Shown piece by piece: positions 27,523-36,804 of a stretch of DNA of 64,000 bases. Within the stretch, counting starts at the first letter, position 1. Each line of letters begins with the position of its first letter. The DNA comes from Streptococcus sp. 596553 (GTDB lineage: Bacteria; Bacillota; Bacilli; Lactobacillales; Streptococcaceae). A model generated the notes under the pieces. The model was not told the origin of the DNA, searched no databases, and saw only the letters and a program-made list of their open reading frames with translations. The stretch spans positions 1 through 64,000 of the forward strand of contig NZ_OXCQ01000005.1 in NCBI RefSeq assembly GCF_900411395.1. Direction: 5' to 3'. Made by a program: the position numbers and the translations under genes.

Positions 27523-28726
27523 CCAAAATTTTATAAATTTAATATTAGGTAGATCGTCTAGGAATATTGCAGATAGTTTTTACTTTATTGCTTTATCGAT
27601 AGGGTTAGTAAGTGTATATCATATTGAGGCAGGACAGTTATCTCTATTTACTCTAATTGGTTTTATCCCAAATTTGCTTGCTGTTTTTTATGGAAGTTTT
27701 ATAAATAAAATTCAGAGAGATAAAATTTGGCTAGTGATTTTCCAGATTCTCCAGTTTATTATAATTGTGATTACAATTCTGTGTTTAAGGTATCATTTTC
27801 GTGTTGTGTATATCTATGTATTGAATTTTTTGTTCGCATTATCAACTAATTTATTAAATACACTGCAGATGAAAATTGTTCCAGAAACTTTAAATAATGA
27901 TGACATGCTAATAAAGAAATCGATAGATGTTCAATACTTGGCATCAAATGTGTTAGATATTATTAGTAATTTAACTGCATCTCTACTATTAGGGCTTCTA
28001 TCTTATTTTGTTGTTTTTAATTTAAGTATTCCGTTTTTTGTGGCTGCTATTTATTTTATGATTAAAATCAGATTGCCCGGTTCCAAAAACAATACTAAAA
28101 GTGTTCGACCTGAAAAGGTAGATTTGGAAAGTAATTCTTCTTTCCAATTTTTGGAAACTGTTTCTGCTTTTCGAGAATCAAAATTTGCCTCTTTTATAGT
28201 AGTTACAGAGTCAATTTTAAGTGGGGGTACAGATCTACTTTTAACTTTAATGCCACTGTATCTTTTATCAGAAGGCATACCTATTCAATATTTGGGATTG
28301 GTACTAGGAGCTCAAAGATTTGCCGATTTGATAGGAGCAATTTTGGCTCCTAGAGTGGGAATTCCGTATAAAATGTTTTTCTTTATTGATTATACTGTAT
28401 CTGGATTAGCACTCATGCTAGTATTTATTACTCCATTTCCGTTAATAAAGTTGTTGTTATTTTTTTTAGCATTTATTTTAATAGGTATATCAGGAAATAT
28501 GTTTGAAAAAATGATTTACTCAGAGTATAGATACGACACTATGGGATTGATATATTCGACTAATTCAAGTTTATATGCTTTATTTGCCATTCTATTTTTG
28601 ATTATTCCTCAATTTTATACAGATATAAAAATTTTGGGTATTTTAATAAATGGATTTACACTATCTATAGGAATTTATTTATTAGTTATTTGTAATTTTT
28701 TCAAAAAGAATGATACTAATTGTTAA
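27503..28726 (+). CDS. MFS transporter of the peptide cluster
   Basis: A 407-residue permease with about twelve hydrophobic helices. The start at 27503 follows GAGG and lies inside the E1 gene, overlapping it by 20 bases, so the two are translationally coupled. By analogy with MccC it would export the modified peptide and confer self-resistance. The IRLPGSKNNTKSVRPEKVDLE loop near residue 190 is the central cytoplasmic loop. Base composition is as AT-rich as the E1 gene, supporting joint acquisition. Confidence 0.85.
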   Translation: MILRKFSQNFINLILGRSSRNIADSFYFIALSIGLVSVYHIEAGQLSLFTLIGFIPNLLAVFYGSFINKIQRDKIWLVIFQILQFIIIVITILCLRYHFRVVYIYVLNFLFALSTNLLNTLQMKIVPETLNNDDMLIKKSIDVQYLASNVLDIISNLTASLLLGLLSYFVVFNLSIPFFVAAIYFMIKIRLPGSKNNTKSVRPEKVDLESNSSFQFLETVSAFRESKFASFIVVTESILSGGTDLLLTLMPLYLLSEGIPIQYLGLVLGAQRFADLIGAILAPRVGIPYKMFFFIDYTVSGLALMLVFITPFPLIKLLLFFLAFILIGISGNMFEKMIYSEYRYDTMGLIYSTNSSLYALFAILFLIIPQFYTDIKILGILINGFTLSIGIYLLVICNFFKKNDTNC

Positions 28727-28792
28727 AATTTATTTTATATGAATGTTGCATGATTATTTGAAAAGAACTTCTAAAAATTTTTAGAGGTGTCC

Positions 28793-28914
28793 ATGAAAGA
28801 AACGAAATTTCACCTAGCAACTGGAAGTCTGTACAATATATTTCTAATTTGGAACACACTGTAAATGTTATGGTGGATGGTTGGGCTAAATATGGTCCTT
28901 GGCGTCCTAGATAA
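28793..28914 (+). pseudogene. Frameshifted bacteriocin-like remnant
   Basis: An ATG at 28793 after AGAGG opens a 23-codon frame (MKETKFHLATGS...). The neighbouring frame continues without a start through NWKSVQYISNLEHTVNV and ends MVDGWAKYGPWRPR at 28914. Joining the frames gives a peptide of about 40 residues directly before an immunity-protein gene, which suggests a damaged bacteriocin gene. The last 14 codons could also start at ATG 28870, but without a Shine-Dalgarno. Confidence 0.35.
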
Positions 28915-28927
28915 AATGAGGTAAACG

Positions 28928-29212
28928 ATGGAAAAGCAGAGTCAGTTACAAATTTTAGTTCATTCCCTGTACAATAATAAAGAAATCAGCTTGACAGAAG
29001 ACTTTAGGAAGCAATTGCTGGAAACAGCAAAACAGTTTTCTAGTACTAGCGAAGATTTGCTAGCTGCACGTCTTTCTTTTGCCGTCTCTAAAGAATTGTT
29101 GGGCTTTAAAGGTGAACCACCGACAGAGTTATTGGATTTAGCAAAATTTGTCCAAAAGAAAGAAGCTAAATATAAGCAGGGAATAGTGTGGTCTGGTATT
29201 TTTAAAATATGA
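28928..29212 (+). CDS. Bacteriocin immunity protein (EntA/PedB-like)
   Basis: A 94-residue soluble, helical, charged protein beginning MEKQSQLQILVHSLYNN, with LLAARLSFAVSKELLGFKGE in the middle. This size and pattern fit the four-helix immunity proteins of class II bacteriocins (enterocin A/pediocin type). It lies 13 bases after a broken bacteriocin-like frame, so it may be an orphan immunity gene. GAGGTAA precedes the ATG. It is the last gene before the duplicated tsaD end. Confidence 0.65.
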   Translation: MEKQSQLQILVHSLYNNKEISLTEDFRKQLLETAKQFSSTSEDLLAARLSFAVSKELLGFKGEPPTELLDLAKFVQKKEAKYKQGIVWSGIFKI

Positions 29213-29280
29213 TTTATTATAAAATACGGTATTAACATCGCATAATGGATGAATCTAAAATGAAAAAGAATATAAGCAAG

Positions 29281-29339
29281 GCTTAGACCTCAATACCAAA
29301 CCAAGTCTCGCTTTTGATACTATGGAATAAAATGGAGTC
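29281..29339 (+). repeat. Duplicated 3' end of tsaD
   Basis: Matches 24821-24879, the last 50 bases of tsaD and 9 bases beyond, at 56 of 59 positions, same orientation. The 4.4 kb between the copies holds the second rgg island. Copy 2 continues into a different terminator. Confidence 0.88.
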
Positions 29340-29370
29340 TGTCTGATTACAATCAGCAGACTTTTTTCTC
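29334..29370 (+). terminator. Terminator after the tsaD remnant
   Basis: AGTCTG and CTGATT pair with AATCAG and CAGACT, with one bulged T, followed by six T. Confidence 0.7.
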
Positions 29371-29449
29371 TTTCCTGAATGTGTTATAATAGTCCATGCT
29401 GTGGCTGGAACTGATTCAGCCCATTTATTAAGACAATAAGAGGAGAAAG

Positions 29450-30145
29450 ATGAAAGAAAAAGGATTTTGGGAGGGGGCGCAGGCAGCTATGCCAACGGCC
29501 CTTGGATATGTTAGTATCGGACTGGCCTGTGGGATTATCGGTGCGCCCTATGTGACACCTGTAGAGATGGGCTTGATGAGCCTCTTTGTTTATGCTGGGA
29601 GCGCCCAGTTTGCCATGTTGGCTCTGATTGCGGTTCAGGCTCCTGTGGCAGCTATTGCTATGACGGTCTTTTTGATTAATTTGCGTCTCTTTTTGTTGAG
29701 TTTGCATGCGTCAACCTATTTCCGTCATACCAGTCTTTGGCACAATATCGGTATGTCTAGTATCTTGACGGATGAGACTTATGGCGTTTTGATGGGCGAA
29801 TTGGCCCATACAGACAAGGTCAATCCTATGTGGATGCACGGGAACAATCTCAACAGCTATGTGGCTTGGTTTGTGGGAACAGTTGTCGGAACGGCTCTGG
29901 GTGGTCTGCTACCAAATCCAGAAATCTTTGGCTTGGATTTTGCCCTGGTTGGGATGTTCATTGGGATTTTTGCTTCGCAATTCCAGATTATGCAAAGACG
30001 GATTCCTGTCCGCAATCTGCTCATTATCCTAGCAGTTGTTGCGGTGTCCTTCTTTTTGCTCTTGATAGTGGTGTCTCAGTCACTAGCTGTTCTGTTTGCG
30101 ACGCTACTTGGTTGTACAATGGGGGTGGTTTTAGATGGTCAGTAA
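29450..30145 (+). CDS. azlC: Branched-chain amino acid exporter large subunit AzlC
   Basis: A 231-residue membrane protein of the AzlC/BrnF family with seven to eight hydrophobic helices. It begins GAQAAMPTALGYVSIGLACGIIG and contains LRLFLLSLHASTYFRH near residue 80, both family-typical. With AzlD it exports branched-chain or other neutral amino acids. AGGAG precedes the ATG, and the stop overlaps azlD by 11 bases. Confidence 0.9.
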   Translation: MKEKGFWEGAQAAMPTALGYVSIGLACGIIGAPYVTPVEMGLMSLFVYAGSAQFAMLALIAVQAPVAAIAMTVFLINLRLFLLSLHASTYFRHTSLWHNIGMSSILTDETYGVLMGELAHTDKVNPMWMHGNNLNSYVAWFVGTVVGTALGGLLPNPEIFGLDFALVGMFIGIFASQFQIMQRRIPVRNLLIILAVVAVSFFLLLIVVSQSLAVLFATLLGCTMGVVLDGQ

Positions 30146-30458
30146 GTATCTTTTATTAGCAGTTCTTTTCTCTGGCTTGGTGACCTGGATTCCCCGTATG
30201 ATTCCCTTCATCTTGGTCAAGTATAAGGGTTTGCCTGCAATCGTTGAGCGTTTTTTGAAGTTCTTGCCCGTTTCTATTATCTTTGCCTTGATTCTTTCAA
30301 GCGTAGTGACAGGCAAGGTTGGTAGCCTTCCTCAAATCAAATGGCTGGACTTCTTAGCAGTCTTTCCAACGGCTTGGGTAGCCTTTCGCTACCGTAATCT
30401 AGTCGGAACGGTTCTCTTCGGAGTAGTCTTGATTGCCGTCTTGCGCTTGGTCTTTTAA
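30135..30458 (+). CDS. azlD: Branched-chain amino acid exporter small subunit AzlD
   Basis: A 107-residue membrane protein with four helices, starting at an ATG inside azlC. The sequence YLLLAVLFSGLVTWIPRMIPF and the LKFLPVSIIFALI segment are typical of AzlD/BrnE. Small partner of AzlC; the overlap implies translational coupling. Confidence 0.88.
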   Translation: MVSKYLLLAVLFSGLVTWIPRMIPFILVKYKGLPAIVERFLKFLPVSIIFALILSSVVTGKVGSLPQIKWLDFLAVFPTAWVAFRYRNLVGTVLFGVVLIAVLRLVF

Positions 30459-30561
30459 ATTAGCCATAAAAAAAATTTATCACAGAGATAGATATCATAT
30501 AATGGCGTAAATGCTCTTTTTCTGTTAGAATTATAAGGTATTTTATTTTGGAGGAAATGAC

Positions 30562-31392
30562 ATGAAAAAAATCGTTAAATACTCATCTCTTGCTGCCCTT
30601 GCTCTTGTTGCTGCAGGTGTGTTAGCAGCTTGCTCAGGTGGTGCTAAGAAAGAGGGAGAAGCAGCTGCCAAGAAAGAAATTATCGTTGTAACCAATGCTA
30701 CACCAAAACCATTCAACTATGAAGAAAATGGCGAATTGACTGGTTACGAGATTGAAGTGGTTCGCGCTATCTTTAAGGACTCTGACAAGTATGATGTCAA
30801 GTTTGAGAAGACAGAGTGGTCAGGTGTCTTTGCAGGACTTGATGCTGATCGTTACCAAATGGCTGTTAGCAACATCAGCTACACTAAAGAACGTGCTGAA
30901 AAATACCTTTATGCAGCTCCAACTGCTAAAAACCCTAACGTTCTTGTAGTGAAAAAAGATGACTCTAGCATCAAATCGTTTGATGATATCGGTGGAAAAT
31001 CAACAGAAGTTGTTCAAGGGACAACATCTGCTAAACAGCTAGAAGACTACAACAAACAACACTCAGATAACCCAACTGTCCTTAACTACGTTAAAGGGGA
31101 CTTCCAACAAATCATGGTACGTTTGAGTGATGGTCGATTTGACTACAAGATTTTTGATAAGATCGGTGTTGAAACAGTCATCAAGGATCAAGGTTTGGAC
31201 AACTTGAAAGTTATCGAACTTCCAAGCGACCAGCAACCTTACGTTTACCCACTTCTTGCTAAAGGTCAAGATGAGTTGAAAACGTTTGTGGACAAACGCA
31301 TCCAAGAACTCTACAAAGATGGAACTCTTGAAAAATTGTCTAAACAATTCTTCGGAGGCACTTATCTACCAGCAGAAGCTGATATTAAATAA
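30562..31392 (+). CDS. Amino-acid ABC transporter substrate-binding lipoprotein
   Basis: Family 3 solute-binding protein of 276 residues. The signal peptide ends in the lipobox VLAACS (Cys near residue 24). The binding domain runs from [20 protein letters not shown] through [11 protein letters not shown] to the C-terminus. GGAGG precedes the ATG, and TATAAT is at 30498-30503. No permease is adjacent. Its place between azlCD and the methionine operon suggests amino-acid uptake; the ligand (possibly cystine or another amino acid) is not decided by sequence. Confidence 0.87.
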   Translation: MKKIVKYSSLAALALVAAGVLAACSGGAKKEGEAAAKKEIIVVTNATPKPFNYEENGELTGYEIEVVRAIFKDSDKYDVKFEKTEWSGVFAGLDADRYQMAVSNISYTKERAEKYLYAAPTAKNPNVLVVKKDDSSIKSFDDIGGKSTEVVQGTTSAKQLEDYNKQHSDNPTVLNYVKGDFQQIMVRLSDGRFDYKIFDKIGVETVIKDQGLDNLKVIELPSDQQPYVYPLLAKGQDELKTFVDKRIQELYKDGTLEKLSKQFFGGTYLPAEADIK

Positions 31393-31444
31393 TTTCTTGA
31401 AATCATCCATTCTGAGTAGATGGGTGATTTCTCAGTTTTTAGGG

Positions 31445-31505
31445 ATATAGTTTTAAACTATATATCTGACTATCTAATAACAATTTGTGAAATCAAACAA
31501 ATTGT
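31445..31505 (+). promoter_or_regulatory. Met-box and second palindrome upstream of metQ
   Basis: ATAGTTTTAAACTAT (31447-31461) matches the streptococcal LysR-type Met-box ATAGTTTSAAACTAT except at the central base; the symmetry extends to 31445-31463. A second inverted repeat, ACAATTTGT and ACAAATTGT, lies at 31480-31505 closer to the gene. Confidence 0.75.
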
Positions 31506-31545
31506 GAGATACTAGTACGGTATTATTTTTAAAGGAGATAGAATC

Positions 31546-32400
31546 ATGAAAATCAAAAAATGGCTTGGTGTAGCAGCCCTTGCTACAGTCGCAGGTTTGG
31601 CTCTTGCAGCTTGCGGAAACTCAGAAAAGAAAGCAGACAATGCAACAACTATCAAAATCGCAACTGTTAACCGTAGCGGTTCTGAAGAAAAACGTTGGGA
31701 CAAAATCCAAGAATTGGTTAAAAAAGACGGTATCACTTTGGAATTTACAGAGTTCACAGACTACTCACAACCAAACAAGGCAACTGCCGATGGTGAAGTA
31801 GACTTGAACGCTTTCCAACACTATAACTTCTTGAACAACTGGAACAAAGAAAACGGAAAAGACCTTGTAGCGATTGCAGATACTTACATCTCTCCAATCC
31901 GCCTTTACTCAGGTTTGAATGGAAGTGACAACAAGTACACTAAAGTAGAAGACATCCCAGCAAACGGAGAAATCGCTGTACCGAACGATGCTACAAACGA
32001 AAGCCGTGCGCTTTACTTGCTTCAATCAGCTGGCTTGATTAAATTGGACGTTTCAGGAACTGCTCTTGCAACAGTTGCTAACATCAAAGAAAATCCAAAG
32101 AACTTGAAAATCACTGAATTGGACGCTAGCCAAACAGCTCGTTCATTGTCATCAGTTGACGCTGCCGTTGTAAACAATACCTTCGTTACAGAAGCAAAAT
32201 TGGACTACAAGAAAGCACTTTTCAAAGAACAAGCTGATGAAAACTCAAAACAATGGTACAACATCATCGTTGCGAAAAAAGATTGGGAAACATCACCAAA
32301 AGCTGATGCTATCAAGAAAGTGATCGCAGCTTACCACACAGATGACGTAAAAAAAGTTATCGAAGAAACATCAGACGGTTTGGATCAACCAGTTTGGTAA
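31546..32400 (+). CDS. metQ: Methionine ABC transporter substrate-binding lipoprotein
   Basis: NlpA-family lipoprotein of 284 residues. The lipobox LALAACG gives an N-terminal lipid-modified Cys near residue 22. IKIATVNRSGSEEKRWDKIQE and VDLNAFQHYNFLNNW are family motifs that line the L-methionine pocket. First gene of metQ-M20 peptidase-metN-metI under a Met-box. AAAGGAGA precedes the ATG. Confidence 0.93.
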   Translation: MKIKKWLGVAALATVAGLALAACGNSEKKADNATTIKIATVNRSGSEEKRWDKIQELVKKDGITLEFTEFTDYSQPNKATADGEVDLNAFQHYNFLNNWNKENGKDLVAIADTYISPIRLYSGLNGSDNKYTKVEDIPANGEIAVPNDATNESRALYLLQSAGLIKLDVSGTALATVANIKENPKNLKITELDASQTARSLSSVDAAVVNNTFVTEAKLDYKKALFKEQADENSKQWYNIIVAKKDWETSPKADAIKKVIAAYHTDDVKKVIEETSDGLDQPVW

Positions 32401-32496
32401 TAAGAAACAGGGAGGTGGGAGAGAGAATTCCACCTCTTGCTTTTGTATAGAGCATGGATTGTCAGGAAGAGTAGTTCATAGAAAGGTAGAGAGAAT

Positions 32497-33870
32497 ATGG
32501 TTTTTCCTAGCGAACAAGAACAGATTGAAAAATTTGAAAAGGATCATGTAGCCCAGCATTATTTTGAGGTTTTGCGTACCTTGATTTCTAAGAAATCGGT
32601 CTTTGCCCAGCAGGTTGGACTTAAGGAAGTCGCAAACTATCTGGGTGAGATTTTTAAGCGTGTTGGGGCTGAAGTGGAGATTGATGAGACTTATACAGCG
32701 CCCTTTGTCATGGCGCATTTCAAAAGTTCGCGTCCAGATGCTAAGACCTTGATTTTCTATAACCACTATGACACTGTGCCAGCGGATGGGGATCAGGTCT
32801 GGACAGAGGATCCCTTTACGCTTTCGGTGCGCAATGGCTTCATGTATGGGCGTGGGGTTGACGATGACAAGGGTCATATCACGGCTCGTTTGAGTGCTTT
32901 GAGAAAATATATGCAATACCATGATGACCTGCCTGTCAATATCAGTTTTATCATGGAGGGAGCGGAGGAATCGGCTTCAACAGACCTAGATAAGTATCTA
33001 GAAAAGCATGCGGATAAACTCCGTGGTGCAGATTTGTTGGTCTGGGAACAAGGGACCAAAAATGCCTTGGAACAGCTAGAAATTTCTGGTGGAAATAAAG
33101 GGATTGTGACCTTTGATGCCAAGGTAAAAAGCGCTGATGTCGATATCCATTCTAGTTATGGTGGGGTTGTGGAATCAGCTCCCTGGTATCTCCTTCAAGC
33201 CTTACAGTCTCTTCGTGCCGCAGATGGCCGTATCTTGGTTGAAGGTTTGTACGAAGAAGTTCAAGAACCAAATGAACGAGAATTGGCCTTGGTGGACACT
33301 TACGCCCAACGCAATCCAGGGGAAATCAGCCAGATTTATGGTTTGGAATTGCCCCTTTTACAAGAGGACCGCGCAGCCTTTCTGAAACGTTTCTTTTTCG
33401 AGCCAGCCCTTAATATCGAAGGGATTCAGTCAGGCTACCAAGGACAAGGGGTTAAAACGATTTTGCCAGCAGAAGCCAGTGCCAAGCTAGAAGTTCGTTT
33501 GGTTCCTGGTCTAGAACCGCATGATGTTCTGGAAAAAATTCGGAAACAGCTAGACAAAAATGGCTTTGATAAGGTAGAATTATACTATACCTTGGGAGAG
33601 ATGAGCTATCGAAGCGATATGAGCGCACCAGCCATTCTCAATGTGATCGAGTTGGCCAAGAAATTCTATCCACAGGGCGTTTCAGTCTTGCCGACAACAG
33701 CGGGGACAGGGCCTATGCATACGGTCTTTGATGCCCTAGAGGTGCCAATGGTGGCTTTCGGTCTAGGAAATGCCAATAGCCGAGACCACGGTGGGGATGA
33801 AAATGTGCGAATCGCCGATTACTACACCCATATTGAATTAGTAGAGGAGCTGATTAGAAGCTATGAGTAG
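32497..33870 (+). CDS. M20-family metallopeptidase in the methionine operon
   Basis: A 457-residue zinc peptidase of the M20 dipeptidase/ArgE-DapE group. Metal ligands are visible in [22 protein letters not shown] (His, Asp), [10 protein letters not shown] and [10 protein letters not shown] (Glu pair), with a terminal His in [13 protein letters not shown] dimerisation domain occupies the middle third. Placement between metQ and metN, with an eight-base overlap into metN, suggests it trims imported methionine-containing dipeptides (inference). Confidence 0.88.
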   Translation: MVFPSEQEQIEKFEKDHVAQHYFEVLRTLISKKSVFAQQVGLKEVANYLGEIFKRVGAEVEIDETYTAPFVMAHFKSSRPDAKTLIFYNHYDTVPADGDQVWTEDPFTLSVRNGFMYGRGVDDDKGHITARLSALRKYMQYHDDLPVNISFIMEGAEESASTDLDKYLEKHADKLRGADLLVWEQGTKNALEQLEISGGNKGIVTFDAKVKSADVDIHSSYGGVVESAPWYLLQALQSLRAADGRILVEGLYEEVQEPNERELALVDTYAQRNPGEISQIYGLELPLLQEDRAAFLKRFFFEPALNIEGIQSGYQGQGVKTILPAEASAKLEVRLVPGLEPHDVLEKIRKQLDKNGFDKVELYYTLGEMSYRSDMSAPAILNVIELAKKFYPQGVSVLPTTAGTGPMHTVFDALEVPMVAFGLGNANSRDHGGDENVRIADYYTHIELVEELIRSYE

Positions 33871-34924
33871 AGATATTATCAAGTTAGATCAGATCGATGT
33901 GACTTTTCACCAAAAGAAGAGAACCATCACAGCGGTCAAGGATGTGACCATTCACATCCAAGAAGGGGATATCTACGGAATCGTTGGATATTCTGGAGCA
34001 GGGAAATCAACCCTTGTACGGGTGATTAATCTCTTGCAAAAACCATCTGCAGGGAAAATTACCATTGACGATGATGTGATTTTTGATGGCAAGGTGACCT
34101 TGACAGCAGAGCAGTTGCGTCGTAAACGTCAAGATATTGGAATGATTTTCCAGCATTTCAACCTCATGAGTCAAAAGACGGCAGAGGAGAATGTAGCCTT
34201 TGCCCTTAAACACTCTGGACTCAGCAAGGAAGAAAAGAAGGCTAAAGTAGCCAAGTTGTTGAACTTGGTTGGCTTGGCGGACCGTGCTGAAAACTACCCT
34301 TCACAACTATCTGGAGGGCAAAAGCAGCGTGTGGCCATTGCGCGTGCCTTGGCAAATGATCCAAAAATCTTGATTTCAGATGAGTCAACTTCTGCCCTTG
34401 ACCCTAAGACAACCAAGCAGATTTTGGCCTTGTTGCAAGATTTGAACCAAAAATTAGGCTTGACGGTTGTCTTGATTACGCATGAAATGCAGATTGTCAA
34501 AGATATTGCCAATCGTGTGGCAGTTATGCAGGACGGACATTTGATTGAAGAGGGTAGTGTCCTTGAAATCTTCTCAGACCCTAAACAACCCTTGACCCAA
34601 GACTTTATCTCAACAGCTACAGGTATTGACGAAGCCATGGTCAAGATTGAGAAACAAGAAATCGTGGAACATCTGTCTGAAAACAGTCTCTTGGTTCAAC
34701 TCAAGTATGCAGGTGCTTCAACAGACGAGCCACTTTTGAATGAACTGTACAAGCATTATCAAGTTACGGCTAATATCCTCTATGGGAACATCGAAATCCT
34801 CGATGGAACTCCTGTTGGAGAATTGGTGGTGGTCTTGTCAGGTGAAAAAGCAGCGTTGGCCGGTGCCCAAGAAGCCATTCGTCAAGCGGGCGTACAGCTA
34901 AAAGTATTGAAGGGAGGACAGTAA
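33863..34924 (+). CDS. metN: Methionine ABC transporter ATP-binding protein
   Basis: A 353-residue ATPase. Walker [11 protein letters not shown] lies near residue 39, signature LSGGQKQR near 147, and Walker [14 protein letters not shown] near 167. After residue 255 comes the C-terminal NIL/ACT-like domain that in MetN senses methionine and inhibits transport. It is coupled by overlap to the peptidase gene and lies one base before metI. Confidence 0.94.
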   Translation: MSRDIIKLDQIDVTFHQKKRTITAVKDVTIHIQEGDIYGIVGYSGAGKSTLVRVINLLQKPSAGKITIDDDVIFDGKVTLTAEQLRRKRQDIGMIFQHFNLMSQKTAEENVAFALKHSGLSKEEKKAKVAKLLNLVGLADRAENYPSQLSGGQKQRVAIARALANDPKILISDESTSALDPKTTKQILALLQDLNQKLGLTVVLITHEMQIVKDIANRVAVMQDGHLIEEGSVLEIFSDPKQPLTQDFISTATGIDEAMVKIEKQEIVEHLSENSLLVQLKYAGASTDEPLLNELYKHYQVTANILYGNIEILDGTPVGELVVVLSGEKAALAGAQEAIRQAGVQLKVLKGGQ

Positions 34925-34925
34925 G

Positions 34926-35618
34926 ATGGAATCATTGATTCAAACCTATTTGCCAAATGTCTATAAGATGGGCTGGGCTGGTCAAGCTGGCTGGGGGACA
35001 GCTATCTACTTGACTCTTTATATGACGGTTCTTTCCTTTATCATCGGAGGTTTCTTAGGACTGGTAGCAGGTCTCTTCCTTGTCTTGACAGCGCCAGGTG
35101 GTGTCTTGGAAAATAAAGTCGTTTTCTGGATTTTGGATAAGATTACCTCTATTTTCCGTGCGGTGCCATTTATCATTCTCTTGGCAGTCTTGTCACCCTT
35201 CTCTCATCTAATCGTAGGAACAAGCATTGGTCCAAATGCGGCTATCGTACCGCTATCTTTTGCAGTCTTTGCCTTCTTTGCCCGTCAGGTGCAGGTTGTC
35301 TTGGCTGAGCTAGATGGTGGTGTCATTGAGGCGGCTCAAGCGAGCGGAGCGACTTTCTGGGACATCGTGGGTGTTTACCTATCAGAAGGTCTTCCAGATT
35401 TGATCCGTGTGACAACTGTGACCTTGATTTCCCTTGTTGGGGAAACAGCTATGGCTGGTGCGGTTGGAGCTGGTGGTATCGGTAACGTGGCCATCGCTTA
35501 TGGATTTAACCGCTATAATCACGATGTGACTATCTTGGCAACCATCATTATCATTTTGATTATCTTTGCGATCCAATTCTTGGGAGATTTCTTGACCAAA
35601 AAATTGAGCCATAAATAA
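34926..35618 (+). CDS. metI: Methionine ABC transporter permease
   Basis: A 230-residue permease with five helices and the EAA loop AAQASGATFWDIVGVYLSEGLPDL near residue 140 that contacts MetN. The downstream end is intact, but a second copy of its last 235 bases occurs at 38066-38445. Only the left half of the terminator hairpin, AAAAAAGAGC, remains after this stop codon; the complete hairpin follows the distant copy. Confidence 0.94.
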   Translation: MESLIQTYLPNVYKMGWAGQAGWGTAIYLTLYMTVLSFIIGGFLGLVAGLFLVLTAPGGVLENKVVFWILDKITSIFRAVPFIILLAVLSPFSHLIVGTSIGPNAAIVPLSFAVFAFFARQVQVVLAELDGGVIEAAQASGATFWDIVGVYLSEGLPDLIRVTTVTLISLVGETAMAGAVGAGGIGNVAIAYGFNRYNHDVTILATIIIILIIFAIQFLGDFLTKKLSHK

Positions 35619-35749
35619 AAAAGAGCTAGGCCATCTGTACATCAATTCATAGGAGTTGTCGTTATAGTCAAGACTTAAAATTCTCTGTACTAGCTGCTAT
35701 CAACCGTTACTTTTAAGAGTAAGAGAGTTAAGAATTGTGGGGAGTCAAT

Positions 35750-36619
35750 ATGCAAAATCTGGGAGAAGTTTTTAAAGAATTGAGAAAGAGTCGGAATGTA
35801 TCTCTACAGGAGGCGACGGGAGGAGAGTTTACTTATTCCATGCTAAGCAAATTTGAGCGTGGAGAAGCAGACTTATCATCTATGAAATTGATTACTGCCT
35901 TAGATAACATCCACTCTGATTTGAATGAATTTATGTACTTGGTACGTGTTTTTTCTCAGAAAAAGGTCCTGGCTTTTCAAGAAAATCTTTGGGATTTATA
36001 TGACAGAGAAGGGATTGATTCTCTCCATTCCTTGTATGAAGAGACGACTCAAAAGTATAGATCAAGTGGTGAAACAAGCTATCTTTTACAAATGATTCGT
36101 CTCAAAAGCCTTCTCGTGTTTTTTGATTCAAACATAAGAGCAACGGATGAAGAACTGACTTTTCTCTATGACTATTTTTTTACTATTGACATCTGGGGAA
36201 ATTATGAATTGGAACTATTTTCAACGATTTCTACTTTGTTTCCTCTGCCCCTCTATTTTAAATATTCTAGGGAGATGTTACAAAAGACGGATTTATTAGG
36301 CTCTTTACCTAGTAACAAAGCTGGTATTGATACCATTTTGATGAATGGACTTTTTAAAGCGATAGAGGAAAAGGATAAATTAAAAGCAGATTATTTTATC
36401 TTTCAGATTGAAAACCGCGATTTACCAGAATCTCAAGCTTATCTTAAAATCATTTATATGATTGCTAAAGGGTATTATGATACTAGTTTTAAAGTAGAAA
36501 ATAAGGGTCTTGAAAAAATCCAGAGAGGCATTACAATCTTACAAGATTTAGAGTATGTAGATGGTGTAAGATACTATGAAAACTATTTTGCAAATCAGCT
36601 TTCAAATAAAGATTTGTAA
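35750..36619 (+). CDS. Third Rgg/MutR-family regulator
   Basis: A 289-residue XRE-type regulator. The helix-turn-helix covers residues 5-58 (FKELRKSRNVSLQEATGGEF, YSMLSKFERGEADLSSMK), followed by the helical peptide-sensing domain. The ATG at 35750 follows GGGGAG; the earlier TTG frame is unsupported. Unlike the other two rgg genes in this window, I find no SHP-like ORF upstream or overlapping its 3' end. It sits with an MFS transporter inside the duplicated metI region, so the pair looks acquired together. Confidence 0.88.
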   Translation: MQNLGEVFKELRKSRNVSLQEATGGEFTYSMLSKFERGEADLSSMKLITALDNIHSDLNEFMYLVRVFSQKKVLAFQENLWDLYDREGIDSLHSLYEETTQKYRSSGETSYLLQMIRLKSLLVFFDSNIRATDEELTFLYDYFFTIDIWGNYELELFSTISTLFPLPLYFKYSREMLQKTDLLGSLPSNKAGIDTILMNGLFKAIEEKDKLKADYFIFQIENRDLPESQAYLKIIYMIAKGYYDTSFKVENKGLEKIQRGITILQDLEYVDGVRYYENYFANQLSNKDL

Positions 36620-36729
36620 TATATTCTCGTTACATCGACTGATGAAAAATAAATAGGCTTGTAGATGGATTGATAATTAGCAATTTCTAGGCGCTAGAGT
36701 TTCTATTTTCAGAAAAAATATATTACAAA

Positions 36730-36754
36730 AAAGTGGGGAGTCCCGCTTTTTTTG
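36730..36754 (+). terminator. Terminator between the third rgg and its MFS gene
   Basis: AAAGTGGG (36730-36737) pairs over eight bases with CCCGCTTT (36742-36749) around GAGT, followed by T-run. Confidence 0.75.
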
Positions 36755-36804
36755 TTAGACTGGTTTCAATAGAATACTCTTTGAAATATGGAGAAAGCCC
36801 TGTT

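Noticed and set aside
36733..36804. N-terminal extension of the MFS transporter
   Set aside because: The extra codons overlap the terminator hairpin and lack a ribosome site; GGAGAAAG supports the ATG at 36805.
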